A DNA stretch of 34,323 nucleotides from Desulfobulbaceae bacterium (GCA_024763055.1 JANTGH010000022.1:1-34323); one strand, 5' to 3'. Numbered from the stretch's first letter, positions 23,925-33,085 are shown. The notes: generated from the sequence alone by a model not told the origin. A program made the numbers and translations.

Positions 23925-25772
23925 GTGCGGCACACCCCGAACACCGAAGGGGAGACCTTTACGATCTCCGCGCCTGACCTGCGCCAACTGACAGCGCTCT
24001 TCAGCAGCTCAGCTTTTCAGCAGGCTGATCGCCGAACACTTCTGCAACAGTTCCTGCAACAGACTATTGCCCTGATCAATGCTGCCGGCGCAGTCTATTT
24101 TTCCCGGCAGGGGACAAATCTTACACCGGAGATGTCTCTGCTGGCCCGGCAGATGCAAAGCCGGGGTGACGCCCTAAATGATGAGCTGAAAAGCTGCGCC
24201 TTAAATGCGCTTTCCCGAGAAGAAGTCTGCTATAACAGGTTTGGCGGCAGTAGTTCCATGTACTGCATAAGCTGTCCCGTTCCTCTGAACAAAGGCTGTC
24301 TAACGGTACTTCTCGTCACCGACCACGGCTCGCTCTCCCCTTTTATTGTAACTCTGCAGCTGTTAGCGGCGCTGCTTGACCAGTATCTGTTGCAAGAGAA
24401 GACAACAATAAAGAGTAACGCAGATCCCTCGCTCTCTATTCAGTTCCTGCCAACCCTGAGTACTCTATTTTCACTGCCGCCCGGCAAGGAACGTATCCTG
24501 CATCTGAACCAATCGCTGAAACTTTTTACCGGCGCGGATCTTTCCGTGCTTGCCCGTGGAAAAAATGGAAAAAATATTCATATTTCCGCTCTTTCCGATG
24601 TGGCCTCCCTGGACCGACGAACACATCAGATTCGGCTGCTGCAGAAGGGGATCGATGAATGTGTTCTTCGTGGGGTTCCTCTCTGCTGGCCGGAAAGCGA
24701 TGACAAGTCAACCCAGGGCTCGCTGGTCCTTGAAGAAATAGGACGAAACACAGGCGGAGCCCAGGTGATGGCAATCCCGCTTGCCGCCGAAGGAAACGCC
24801 CCGCACGCTGTGCTCCTGTTGACTTGGAAGACACTCGCCGACAGGAGTCAAATACAACAGGCCCTGTCCGGATTTGCTCCGGTGCTCTCCGGTATCCTTC
24901 CCTGCCTTGACAAGGCAAAAGGAAAACAGGGTTCGGACCAAAAACAAATCAAACCCGGTGCGCATTGGACGCTTCAAAATAAGGTCACGACTGCCGTGGC
25001 CGCGTGCCTTGTCCTGCTGCTCTTGCTTCCTGTTCCCTATCGTCTGGCGGCAGAGGCAATTGTTCAGCCCAGGGTCACCCGATTTGTGGTGTCCCGTTAT
25101 GATGGTCTACTCATTGAGGCCAGGGTCCGTCCCGGTGACCGGGTTGAAAAAGGCGACATACTTGCGCGTCTTGACGGTCGGGAAACCGAGGTGAAACTGG
25201 CCTCCCTGCAGGCAGAGATGGACAAGGCAAAAAAATTGTTCGACCAGGCCACGGCATTGGGAAATACGCCTGCCGCCCAGGTCGCGCGCCTCGATATGCT
25301 CCGATATGAACAACAGCTCACCCGTCTCCGCGAACACCGGGACCATCTGACCCTTACAAGTCCGGTGACCGGCATGGTTCTGACCGGTGATCTGCAACGG
25401 GCGGAAGGCAGTCCGGTGAGCCGGGGCCAGACATTATTTGAAGTAGCCCCCCTTGCTCAGATGGAAGTCGAGGTCGCTATCGATGAACAGGATATAGCCC
25501 AGGTTCCAAACAATGCTGTAGTCACCATTCGTTTTGATGCGTATCAGGACCTGTCCTGGAAGAAAAAATTTGAGCGTATTGAACCCAGGGCTCAGATTCG
25601 AAACAATCAAAACGTGTTTGTCGGCATTCTCGAATTTGACAACCCGCAAGGCCGTCTTCATCCCGGAATGCGCGGAACAGCAAAAATCCATGCCGGCACA
25701 AGACTGTTAGGCTGGATCATCTTCCGCAAACCATGGCACACCCTGCTTCGCCTGTTTGACTCCCTGTTGTAA
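23925..25772 (+). CDS. GAF-like N-terminal region fused to a HlyD-type membrane-fusion adaptor
   Basis: Long N-terminal cytoplasmic-type region; TM TTAVAACLVLLLLLPVPYRL; HlyD lipoyl halves (LLIEARVRPGDRVEKGDILARLDGRETE ... LTSPVTGMVLTGDLQRAEGSPVSRGQTLFEVAPL) and GMRGTAKI end; GTG start 5 bp after the upstream stop. Confidence 0.82.
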   Translation: MRHTPNTEGETFTISAPDLRQLTALFSSSAFQQADRRTLLQQFLQQTIALINAAGAVYFSRQGTNLTPEMSLLARQMQSRGDALNDELKSCALNALSREEVCYNRFGGSSSMYCISCPVPLNKGCLTVLLVTDHGSLSPFIVTLQLLAALLDQYLLQEKTTIKSNADPSLSIQFLPTLSTLFSLPPGKERILHLNQSLKLFTGADLSVLARGKNGKNIHISALSDVASLDRRTHQIRLLQKGIDECVLRGVPLCWPESDDKSTQGSLVLEEIGRNTGGAQVMAIPLAAEGNAPHAVLLLTWKTLADRSQIQQALSGFAPVLSGILPCLDKAKGKQGSDQKQIKPGAHWTLQNKVTTAVAACLVLLLLLPVPYRLAAEAIVQPRVTRFVVSRYDGLLIEARVRPGDRVEKGDILARLDGRETEVKLASLQAEMDKAKKLFDQATALGNTPAAQVARLDMLRYEQQLTRLREHRDHLTLTSPVTGMVLTGDLQRAEGSPVSRGQTLFEVAPLAQMEVEVAIDEQDIAQVPNNAVVTIRFDAYQDLSWKKKFERIEPRAQIRNNQNVFVGILEFDNPQGRLHPGMRGTAKIHAGTRLLGWIIFRKPWHTLLRLFDSLL

Positions 25773-25777
25773 CGCCC

Positions 25778-27955
25778 ATGAATAACGCAGGATCAACCCA
25801 GATGCCTCGCCTTCGACCAGGACTTCGTTTTACCCCTGTTGGAGAGCATAATCAGGCCCATTACATTGTCGAAGATACCGCCCGCCATGTATATTACCGT
25901 ATCGGCCTGGAAGAATACCTGTTGCTTGCCCATCTAAACCGGTCCTCCTCCCTTGAAGAGCTCCTGCAAAAGGCTGCTGCCACCTCCGATGTGGCGTTAG
26001 CACCTGAGCAGGCGATGACAGTCCTGAAATGGGCTGCAGCAAAACAGTTGCTGCAGACCGATAGTCCCAAAACTCTCAACGCCCTGTTAGGTCAGGAAAA
26101 ACAGCTTCAGGCGATGCGTGCCTTAAATCGAATGAACCTGGTCTCTTTTAAGATACCTCTGGGCAATCCTGATCCGTTACTGCAGAAAATCTCCCCATGG
26201 CTCAGGCCGCTCACCGGTCCCTTCTTCGGTCTGCTCTGGATAGTTGCCGCCTTATTTGCCATGGGCACACTTTTTTCCCACTGGCAGGAATTTCATGCCG
26301 GCAGCACCGGTTTTTTTTCACCGACAAACCTCTTTCTTCTCTGGCTGATCTGGCTTGGCCTGAAAATTTTACACGAGCTGTTCCACGCCCTGGTCTGTTA
26401 CCGTTACGGCGGCAGGGTCCATGAGGCCGGTATACTTTTTATCCTTTTTATGCCGTTTACCTATGTCAATGCCACCTCTTCGTGGAAATTCCCCTCCCGC
26501 TGGCAACGTATCCATGTTGCCATAGCCGGTATGTTCATCGAGCTGGCCGTCGCCTGGACAGCCCTGATCATCTGGGCGAAAAACCCCGACACCACTGCCG
26601 GGCTCATTGCCCATCGCACCGTCATTGTTGCCGGAATCAGTTCACTGCTCTTCAACGCAAATCCCCTGATGCGTTTTGACGGCTATTACATCCTCTCCGA
26701 CCTGGTCGACATTCCCAATCTCTATCAACTGGGCCTGCAAAGCACGAAAGAACTCTGGGCCCGTCTGCTGTTAAACATCAAAGCACCCTCGGTTATCACC
26801 AGCGCTCAACAGGCACACTGGCTGTTTATCCGTATCTACGGCGTATTGGTCTTTCTCTGGCGGATTCTGATTTTTGCATCGCTTGGTTATATGGCCTCCA
26901 AACTTTTCGGCGGCCTGGGCACGCTTATCAGCCTGTTGGCTGTTCTGGTCTGGATATCCTCTCCAATACATGATTTCATCGCCCGCTTACCGGCATACAG
27001 GGAACAGAATCCACAGGTGCTCCGAAATCTGTTGCTGCGCACTTCCATCATGATATGCCTAAGTACGATTCTGTTGGCTACGGTGGGCTGGAAACGGTCG
27101 ATCCGGGCACCGGCAGTGGTGGAATATGAACAGCAATACCGGGTCAAGGCAGGGGCCGGTGGTTTTGTCAGTACAATTCTTGTTAAAGATGGCGACAGGA
27201 TATCGGCAGGACAAAAGCTGATGATCCTGGAAGATCCGGATCGTGTCGCTACACTGCATGTTGCTGAACTTGAGCTTCAACAGACACGGGTTAAAATCAG
27301 GATAGCCTACAACAGGGGACAATTGCCTGCAATGCAGATACTGCGGCAACAGGAGAAGGCATTAATCACAAAGCTCAAACAGCAGCAGGATGAATTCGCG
27401 GCGCTGACCGTTACGGCCCCCGGCAGTGGCACAGTCATTGCCGAGGGCCTTGACCAACTCATGGGAACCTATATGAAGAAGGGGAATGAGATTCTGTGGA
27501 TCGTCAACCCCGAACAAAAACAAATGGTTGCCAGTGTTGCTCAAGATGATATCGACCAGATGCGCGACCTGGTGGGAAAAAATGTTACCATTGACATGCG
27601 TGACAGCGGTCTTGGTCTTTTCACCGGCAGGGTAAAACGCATAACCCCGACAGCCTCAACGGAATTGACGCATCCCGGCCTTGCCGCCAAATACGGGGGG
27701 TCGATTGATGTTCTTCAAAAAACGGTCGGCAGGAAAGACAGCTCCATGCGGGAACAGATCCAGTTTGAATTTTTCGAACCTCGCTTTTCAATGGAAATCA
27801 CCGTGCCCGGAGAATTTGTCCGAAGGCTTTGGTCCGGCCAGCTCGCCTATGTTCTGGCCCGGGGTCCCCGCATCACTCTGCGTCGAAAAATCCATGATAT
27901 ATTTTCCACATGGGTCAGCAACAAGGACAGGGCGGCAGCGATTAAGACCAGATGA
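25778..27955 (+). CDS. PqqD-like / M50 (site-2-type) metalloprotease / HlyD lipoyl fusion membrane protein
   Basis: PqqD-like N-terminus (RPGLRFTPVGEHNQAHYIVEDTARHVYYRIGLEEYLLLAHLNRSSSLEELL); HExxH in KILHELFHALVCYRYGG; NANPLMRFDGYYILSDLVDIPNL third-ligand motif; lipoyl region VKAGAGGFVSTILVKDGDRISAGQKLMILEDP and APGSGTVIAEGLDQLMGTYMKKG. Confidence 0.88.
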   Translation: MNNAGSTQMPRLRPGLRFTPVGEHNQAHYIVEDTARHVYYRIGLEEYLLLAHLNRSSSLEELLQKAAATSDVALAPEQAMTVLKWAAAKQLLQTDSPKTLNALLGQEKQLQAMRALNRMNLVSFKIPLGNPDPLLQKISPWLRPLTGPFFGLLWIVAALFAMGTLFSHWQEFHAGSTGFFSPTNLFLLWLIWLGLKILHELFHALVCYRYGGRVHEAGILFILFMPFTYVNATSSWKFPSRWQRIHVAIAGMFIELAVAWTALIIWAKNPDTTAGLIAHRTVIVAGISSLLFNANPLMRFDGYYILSDLVDIPNLYQLGLQSTKELWARLLLNIKAPSVITSAQQAHWLFIRIYGVLVFLWRILIFASLGYMASKLFGGLGTLISLLAVLVWISSPIHDFIARLPAYREQNPQVLRNLLLRTSIMICLSTILLATVGWKRSIRAPAVVEYEQQYRVKAGAGGFVSTILVKDGDRISAGQKLMILEDPDRVATLHVAELELQQTRVKIRIAYNRGQLPAMQILRQQEKALITKLKQQQDEFAALTVTAPGSGTVIAEGLDQLMGTYMKKGNEILWIVNPEQKQMVASVAQDDIDQMRDLVGKNVTIDMRDSGLGLFTGRVKRITPTASTELTHPGLAAKYGGSIDVLQKTVGRKDSSMREQIQFEFFEPRFSMEITVPGEFVRRLWSGQLAYVLARGPRITLRRKIHDIFSTWVSNKDRAAAIKTR

Positions 27956-30435
27956 AACGAAAATTGCTTATAGTGGTGCTCGCGCTGCTCATTCTTGTGC
28001 CGACCCTCCTTTTTTTCCGGTTGCAGATCACCACTTTTATTCTTACCAGGGCCCTGATCCACGCCGGTCTAAGCAACATAGAACTTGAGCTTGCGGATCT
28101 GGGCAGCCGAAACATGCATTTAGGTCGGCTCACCTGCGTCCTGCCCGGTTCCGGTGGCAGCATTATTCTTCAAAACGGTGTTCTCGACTGGAACCGATCG
28201 CTCCTGCGTGACAAACAATTAAACACCATCAATATTGATTCTCTTGCTGTTGAGCTTCCCCGAAAAACAAACGCGACATCATCCAGAAAAATATCGATAC
28301 AACAGATAGTTGAAAACATTTCCTCCCAACTGCAAAAGCTTCCCTTCAAAGAACTGCATATTGCCCGGCTCATCATCAACGGCAAGGCTGCCGGTCCCAT
28401 TACCGGTCGAGAGCTCACCCTGGATCTGCACAAAAACGGCAAAAAGATTTTCGCCGGTCTGCTGCTGGTAAAGGAAAAGCTGCGCCTGGCCTTGGACGCT
28501 GCCGACCCAAACCGGTGGCGCTTAGGCGTTGTCGGCCCGATACAGGACGCGCCCTTTCTCAGCGCGGATTTTCATCTCAGTTCCGCGCGGCTTCAAGGGG
28601 AGATAACGGCTGAATTATCACGCCTGAAAACGCTTAATCCATTGCTGAAAACGCCGCTGCCAAAGCTTGCGGGCAAGTTATCAGCAACCGTTGCAGTCTC
28701 ACTGAACAAAAAGAACACGGCTGATATTGAGCTTCACCTGCAGCAACCGGTTTTCGCCGATTGGAGCGCCGCTTCCATCCGACTTGAACTGCATGGACTT
28801 CCGGGTTCCCCGGGACAGGTTCTCCTGGGGCAGCATTCAGGAATGCACATTGTAAACCTGCAAAAAGATACCCTTTCCATTGATGACTTGACCATTGACC
28901 TCGACGGCCGGCTCACCCGGACAAAAGACTTTCTTCAATATGTTTTTGCTGAACAATCAATGATCAGCACCCGGGGAATCAACAGCCCCAAACTGCAGGT
29001 CAGCTCCATCCGGCTGCCCGCAGCCATTGACGCAACAATTACCGGAAACAAAATAACGTTGAAGCTGCCCGCAAAGCAGCAATTTCTTCTCACTGATTTT
29101 CATACCAAAACGCTCTCAATACCAAAGGCACGTCTAACTCCCACACAAGACACAGACATCTCCCTGCTTATCAATAAAGATTTTCCCTGGACTATCGCTC
29201 CCGGACACTGGCAGTGCAACCTTACAGCAGTCCGACGGGACAACATGATACTTGAGCCCGCCCCTATTGACATTGATATGCAACGGCTCGCGGGCAGGGC
29301 GAAAGACTGGCGGATACAAACCAGCATCACCTGCTCTGAGAGTCATCTGAGTGACAAAAACAATGGGCTGACTGTTGAAAACATCTCTATGGAACTGAAA
29401 GGTGGTTTAGAGAAAATCGAAGGAACCGGTTCCTGGTCGCTGCATGGCATTCCCGGCGTTCTGGCCCTGAATTTTTCCCATAATCTGAACACCGGAAAAG
29501 GTAAGGCCGCAATCAACAGCAAGAATCCATTCACCCTGTCAAAGGAGTTGCCGTTGAGCGCAATCCTTGATCGGTGGACCCTGCCCGCCGACCTCACCGG
29601 CGGTCGTCTGCAGCTGCAAAGTACCATCCGCTGGCAGCCCGTGAAAATGAACCTGCAGGTAGAACTTACCGAGGGCGAAGGGCATTTCAAAACAACCCGT
29701 TTTTCAGGTCTTGCAACCCGTCAGAATATCCAGATCCTTCCCGCCATACAATCCCGAAAAACCGGCATTGTCACCATAGATAAAGTGAATGCCGAAATAC
29801 CCATGCAAAACTTCTCGACAATAATTCGCCTGCAACCCTCTTCTCACGGGCCTTTGCCTGAAATTATCCTTAAGGATACGCGGATATCACTCTTTGGCGG
29901 GACAATTTCCGATGATCTTCTCTCCGTAGATCTGCAGAAACCGGAAATTCAAAGCCGGGTAACACTCAACAACATTGATTTACCCGAACTTATCAATCTG
30001 CAGCAGGTCAAGGGACTCAAGGTTTCCGGAAAACTTCATGGCCGTCTTCCCTTTCGCATAGACAAGTCCGGGCTGCACATTGATAACGGCAGGTTGGAAA
30101 ATATGTCGCCTGGAGGAATTATCGAGTATAATCCGCCTGGCAATATCGGGCTGCAACAATCGCCGTTTTCAGAATACGTGCTTAAAGCGTTGGAAGAGTT
30201 CCATTTCGATCTTCTCTCGGCCACGGCCATGTATTCTCCTGATGGAAAATTACAGATGAACCTTCACCTTGAGGGAAAAAGCCCAAAACTTGAAACGAAT
30301 CGACCCGTGCATCTCAACATCAATACTGAACAGAATCTCCTTTCCCTCTTGGAAAGTCTTCGTTATAGTAAATCACTAACCGATGAAATCGATACGAAAG
30401 TTCAACAGCATTTCCAAAACAAGCCATCTCCATAA
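27952..30435 (+). CDS. ydbH: YdbH-family AsmA-like intermembrane protein
   Basis: N-terminal TM; YdbH-like C-terminus GKLHGRLPFRIDKSGLHIDNGRLENMSPGGIIEYNPP...ALEEFHFDLLSATAMYSPDGKLQMNLHLEGKSPKLETNRPVHLNINTEQNLLSLLESLRYS; ATGA overlap with upstream gene; followed by YnbE and YdbL homologues. Confidence 0.87.
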   Translation: MKRKLLIVVLALLILVPTLLFFRLQITTFILTRALIHAGLSNIELELADLGSRNMHLGRLTCVLPGSGGSIILQNGVLDWNRSLLRDKQLNTINIDSLAVELPRKTNATSSRKISIQQIVENISSQLQKLPFKELHIARLIINGKAAGPITGRELTLDLHKNGKKIFAGLLLVKEKLRLALDAADPNRWRLGVVGPIQDAPFLSADFHLSSARLQGEITAELSRLKTLNPLLKTPLPKLAGKLSATVAVSLNKKNTADIELHLQQPVFADWSAASIRLELHGLPGSPGQVLLGQHSGMHIVNLQKDTLSIDDLTIDLDGRLTRTKDFLQYVFAEQSMISTRGINSPKLQVSSIRLPAAIDATITGNKITLKLPAKQQFLLTDFHTKTLSIPKARLTPTQDTDISLLINKDFPWTIAPGHWQCNLTAVRRDNMILEPAPIDIDMQRLAGRAKDWRIQTSITCSESHLSDKNNGLTVENISMELKGGLEKIEGTGSWSLHGIPGVLALNFSHNLNTGKGKAAINSKNPFTLSKELPLSAILDRWTLPADLTGGRLQLQSTIRWQPVKMNLQVELTEGEGHFKTTRFSGLATRQNIQILPAIQSRKTGIVTIDKVNAEIPMQNFSTIIRLQPSSHGPLPEIILKDTRISLFGGTISDDLLSVDLQKPEIQSRVTLNNIDLPELINLQQVKGLKVSGKLHGRLPFRIDKSGLHIDNGRLENMSPGGIIEYNPPGNIGLQQSPFSEYVLKALEEFHFDLLSATAMYSPDGKLQMNLHLEGKSPKLETNRPVHLNINTEQNLLSLLESLRYSKSLTDEIDTKVQQHFQNKPSP

Positions 30436-30450
30436 CACCGGGAGAACCTT

Positions 30451-30639
30451 ATGAAAAGCATTCTATTCTTTTTCGTTCTATTTTCATTTTCCATAACCGC
30501 CTGCTCGCCAACCGTAAAAGTGGCGCCGCCTGATAAACCAATTACCATCAATCTCAATGTGAAAATTCAGCATGAAATACGAGTGAAGGTGGAAAAAGAA
30601 CTGGACGATGTACTCAGCGAAGACAGCGGACTTTTTTAA
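30451..30639 (+). CDS. ynbE: YnbE-family lipoprotein
   Basis: Lipobox ITACSP; TVKVAPPDKPITINLNVKIQHEIRVKVEKELDDVLSEDSGLF matches the YnbE pattern as I recognise it. Confidence 0.92.
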   Translation: MKSILFFFVLFSFSITACSPTVKVAPPDKPITINLNVKIQHEIRVKVEKELDDVLSEDSGLF

Positions 30640-30709
30640 TCACGCCGGAACGTGGCAAGGTAAGAATATTGGCAGTAAAAAATAAAACCTGTTTCCTCGA
30701 ATAGTTAAG

Positions 30710-31039
30710 GTGAATATCATGAAAAAAACGATCCTTTTTCTCCTAACAACGCTGTTTCTCTTCTGCCAGACCGGTTTTGCCCTGGACCTCGGAGCGGCCA
30801 AGGCCCAAGGCCTGGTGGGAGAAACCGTGACCGGCTATCTGGCGCCGGTCAAGGCAACACCGGAGGTACAAAAACTGGTCAACAGCATCAATGCAAAAAG
30901 AAAGGCCATGTATGCAAAGATCGCCAAACGCAATGGGACCAGCCTGCCAGCGGTTGAACAATTAGCCGGAAAAAAAGCCATTGAAAAAACCCCGCCGGGC
31001 CAATTTATCAACTTAGGCAAGGGCTGGCAGAAAAAATAA
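30710..31039 (+). CDS. ydbL: YdbL-family (DUF1318) protein
   Basis: Signal peptide; AKAQGLVGETVTGYLAPVKATPEVQKLVNSINAKRKAMYAKIAKRNGTSLPAVEQLAGKKAIEKTPPGQFI; adjacent to ynbE. MKKT start at 30719 is plausible. Confidence 0.92.
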   Translation: MNIMKKTILFLLTTLFLFCQTGFALDLGAAKAQGLVGETVTGYLAPVKATPEVQKLVNSINAKRKAMYAKIAKRNGTSLPAVEQLAGKKAIEKTPPGQFINLGKGWQKK

Positions 31040-31150
31040 GCGGCTGGACGGCAGAAAATAGATCCGGTGCTTTTTTCAGAAAGAAACAGGCACGAGATTG
31101 GTATGGTGTCCCCCGATCTTGGTCCCCCGATCTTCGAAGTCCCGGCCGGA

Positions 31151-31942
31151 TTACCTGCCGCGAAAATGTGCTTGTCGTTTGCTCAGAAATGCCTTTGTCC
31201 CTTCCCGGAAATCCTCGCTTGAGGCAACCAGACCAAAACAGTCCGCCCCCAGTCTCGTGGATTCCTCCATTGACAGATCAAGACCCCGCTGCATGGCCTC
31301 CCAGGTCAGGTTTACCGCCACAGATGAATTCCGCAAAATTTCTTTCAACAGGGCCTCGCCCTCTTCCGTCAGATTTTGCGGGTCAACCACCCGGTGAATC
31401 AGGCCCATTTGCAATGCCTTTTCCGCGGTTACCTGCTTTCCCGTAAGAAGCATTTCCGCGGCCCGGCTTTTCCCGATGAGCCGCGGCAGCCTGGTGGTTC
31501 CTCCCCAACCGGCAACAGCACCGATACGAACTTCAGGGTGGCCAAGCCTTGCTGAATGGACGGCAATCCTGAACATGCAGGATTCGGCAAGTTCAAGGCC
31601 GCCTCCCAAGGCAAAGCCATTAATCAGGGCAACGGAGATCTTTGATAAATTCTCAATGCGCCGGGTCACCGAAATGGCCAGCCGCGCCAATTCCCTGACC
31701 TGCAGCGGGCTGGATGTATTGAGGTATTTGATGTCTGCACCGGCCGAGAAGGCCCTGTCACCGGCGCCGGAAATGACAACAGCCCGGATATCAAGATTAT
31801 CTGCTATATTCTCCAGTTCTTTTTTCAGGGCCAGAAGTAATGGCCTGTCAAGAGCGTTAAGAACGTCCGGACGGTTCAGGGTAAGAAAAGCGATGTTTTC
31901 TTTCTGCCGGCAAAGAAGAGGGGGATGGGAAGAATCAGGCAT
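31151..31942 (-). CDS. Enoyl-CoA hydratase/isomerase (crotonase family)
   Basis: FLTLNRPDVLNALD, FSAGADIKYL, ALINGFALGGGLELAESC, GHPEVRIGAVAGWGGTTRLPRLIG. Confidence 0.93.
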   Translation of the reverse strand: MPDSSHPPLLCRQKENIAFLTLNRPDVLNALDRPLLLALKKELENIADNLDIRAVVISGAGDRAFSAGADIKYLNTSSPLQVRELARLAISVTRRIENLSKISVALINGFALGGGLELAESCMFRIAVHSARLGHPEVRIGAVAGWGGTTRLPRLIGKSRAAEMLLTGKQVTAEKALQMGLIHRVVDPQNLTEEGEALLKEILRNSSVAVNLTWEAMQRGLDLSMEESTRLGADCFGLVASSEDFREGTKAFLSKRQAHFRGR

Positions 31943-31992
31943 GGGAAAGTCACTCCTTGATGTTTATGGTGATCTTTGGAGCAGTCGGCGGG

Positions 31993-32328
31993 TTACGTTG
32001 TAGCGGTATAACGATCAGGCTCGTTGAAGAACGTGATATCAGCATACCCCGCATGGATTTTGCCGGAATGCTTTACCCCGGCGGGGATATAGTATCGGTC
32101 CCCCTTGGTGAAACAGTGGTTTTCACCATCAATGGTCAGTTCAATCTTCCCTGCCAGAACTATTCCCATTTGAGCGGCATGGGTATGTTCCGGCAGGATG
32201 ACGTCTTTTTCAAACTGCATGAACAGTATCTGATGGGTGTCGGCTTGTGAGAGGTAGGCCGTAACCCCTTCCAGCCCGATATCAGCAACCGGTAAATCTG
32301 TTACCGCTTCAGGAAAAAATGTTTTCAT
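31993..32328 (-). CDS. Cupin-domain protein
   Basis: EHTHAAQMGIVLAGKIELTIDGENHCFTKGDRYYIPAGVKHSGKI cupin motifs; in-frame MKTFF start at 32328 preferred. Confidence 0.88.
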   Translation of the reverse strand: MKTFFPEAVTDLPVADIGLEGVTAYLSQADTHQILFMQFEKDVILPEHTHAAQMGIVLAGKIELTIDGENHCFTKGDRYYIPAGVKHSGKIHAGYADITFFNEPDRYTATT

Positions 32329-32440
32329 CCCACCGCTGCCCACAACCAGCTAAAAAACCATAGAAAGTTTCTTTTGCAAGGATTCTTATACGATACGACA
32401 GCCAGATTCTTTTCTTCTCCATCCACACAGCCGCCCGTTT

Positions 32441-33037
32441 TTAAAGAAGTTTTTTCACAAGCCGTCTAATTTTTCTTCTGTGTCTGTCCGGTAACGCCCG
32501 GTGAGGGTCCTTGGCAATCAGACCAATAAACAGGGTGCCGACAACATCCGCGCCTATGACTGCGGAGGTCATTTTGAGCTGTTTGTGGGTTCCATACATA
32601 AGGCGTCCCAGGATTCCAGGGGCCGCGCACGAGGAAACCAGGATCGATCTTTTCCGTGCCGCCTTTGCTTTTCTGTATGCGGGGGAATTCTTCTCCCATG
32701 GCCAATAGGCGTAAACAATCAGCCGTTCCATAAAACGTTTAAAAAGGGCAGTGGCCGAGCCGAAGTTGGTGGGAGCGGCAAGAATATAGCCGTCTGCCCG
32801 CTCGATCCTGTTGATTAATTCTTCCATCCCATCCCGCAGCACACATGCACCGGGTGCTTCACCCGCCCGCTGCGTACACTCCCGGCAGTTCAGACAAAAC
32901 TCGATAACCTGTTTTCGCAGCAGCACGACTTCAACTTCCGCCCCGGCTGCTTCCACGGCCTGAGCTATTTCCTCAACTGCCTGATCAGTGATGCCATTTT
33001 CGCGATAAGAACCGTTGATGGCAAGTATCTTTCCCAT
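32441..33037 (-). CDS. Flavodoxin/NADPH-dependent FMN reductase family protein with Cys motif
   Basis: MGKILAINGSYRENGITDQAVEEI, FCLNCRECTQ, GYILAAPTNFGSATALFKRFMERL. Confidence 0.88.
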   Translation of the reverse strand: MGKILAINGSYRENGITDQAVEEIAQAVEAAGAEVEVVLLRKQVIEFCLNCRECTQRAGEAPGACVLRDGMEELINRIERADGYILAAPTNFGSATALFKRFMERLIVYAYWPWEKNSPAYRKAKAARKRSILVSSCAAPGILGRLMYGTHKQLKMTSAVIGADVVGTLFIGLIAKDPHRALPDRHRRKIRRLVKKLL

Positions 33038-33085
33038 AATATTAGTTCAGTTAGCATTCAACATATCACTCAGATACACAGTCTG

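Noticed and set aside
20948-27955. Standard RND efflux pump or standard type I secretion operon
   Set aside because: No RND permease and no ABC ATPase in the window; instead three adaptor-like proteins, two fused to other domains.
31476-32003. 175-aa plus-strand ORF opposite the enoyl-CoA hydratase gene
   Set aside because: Shadow of the crotonase CDS, which has strong family motifs on the minus strand.
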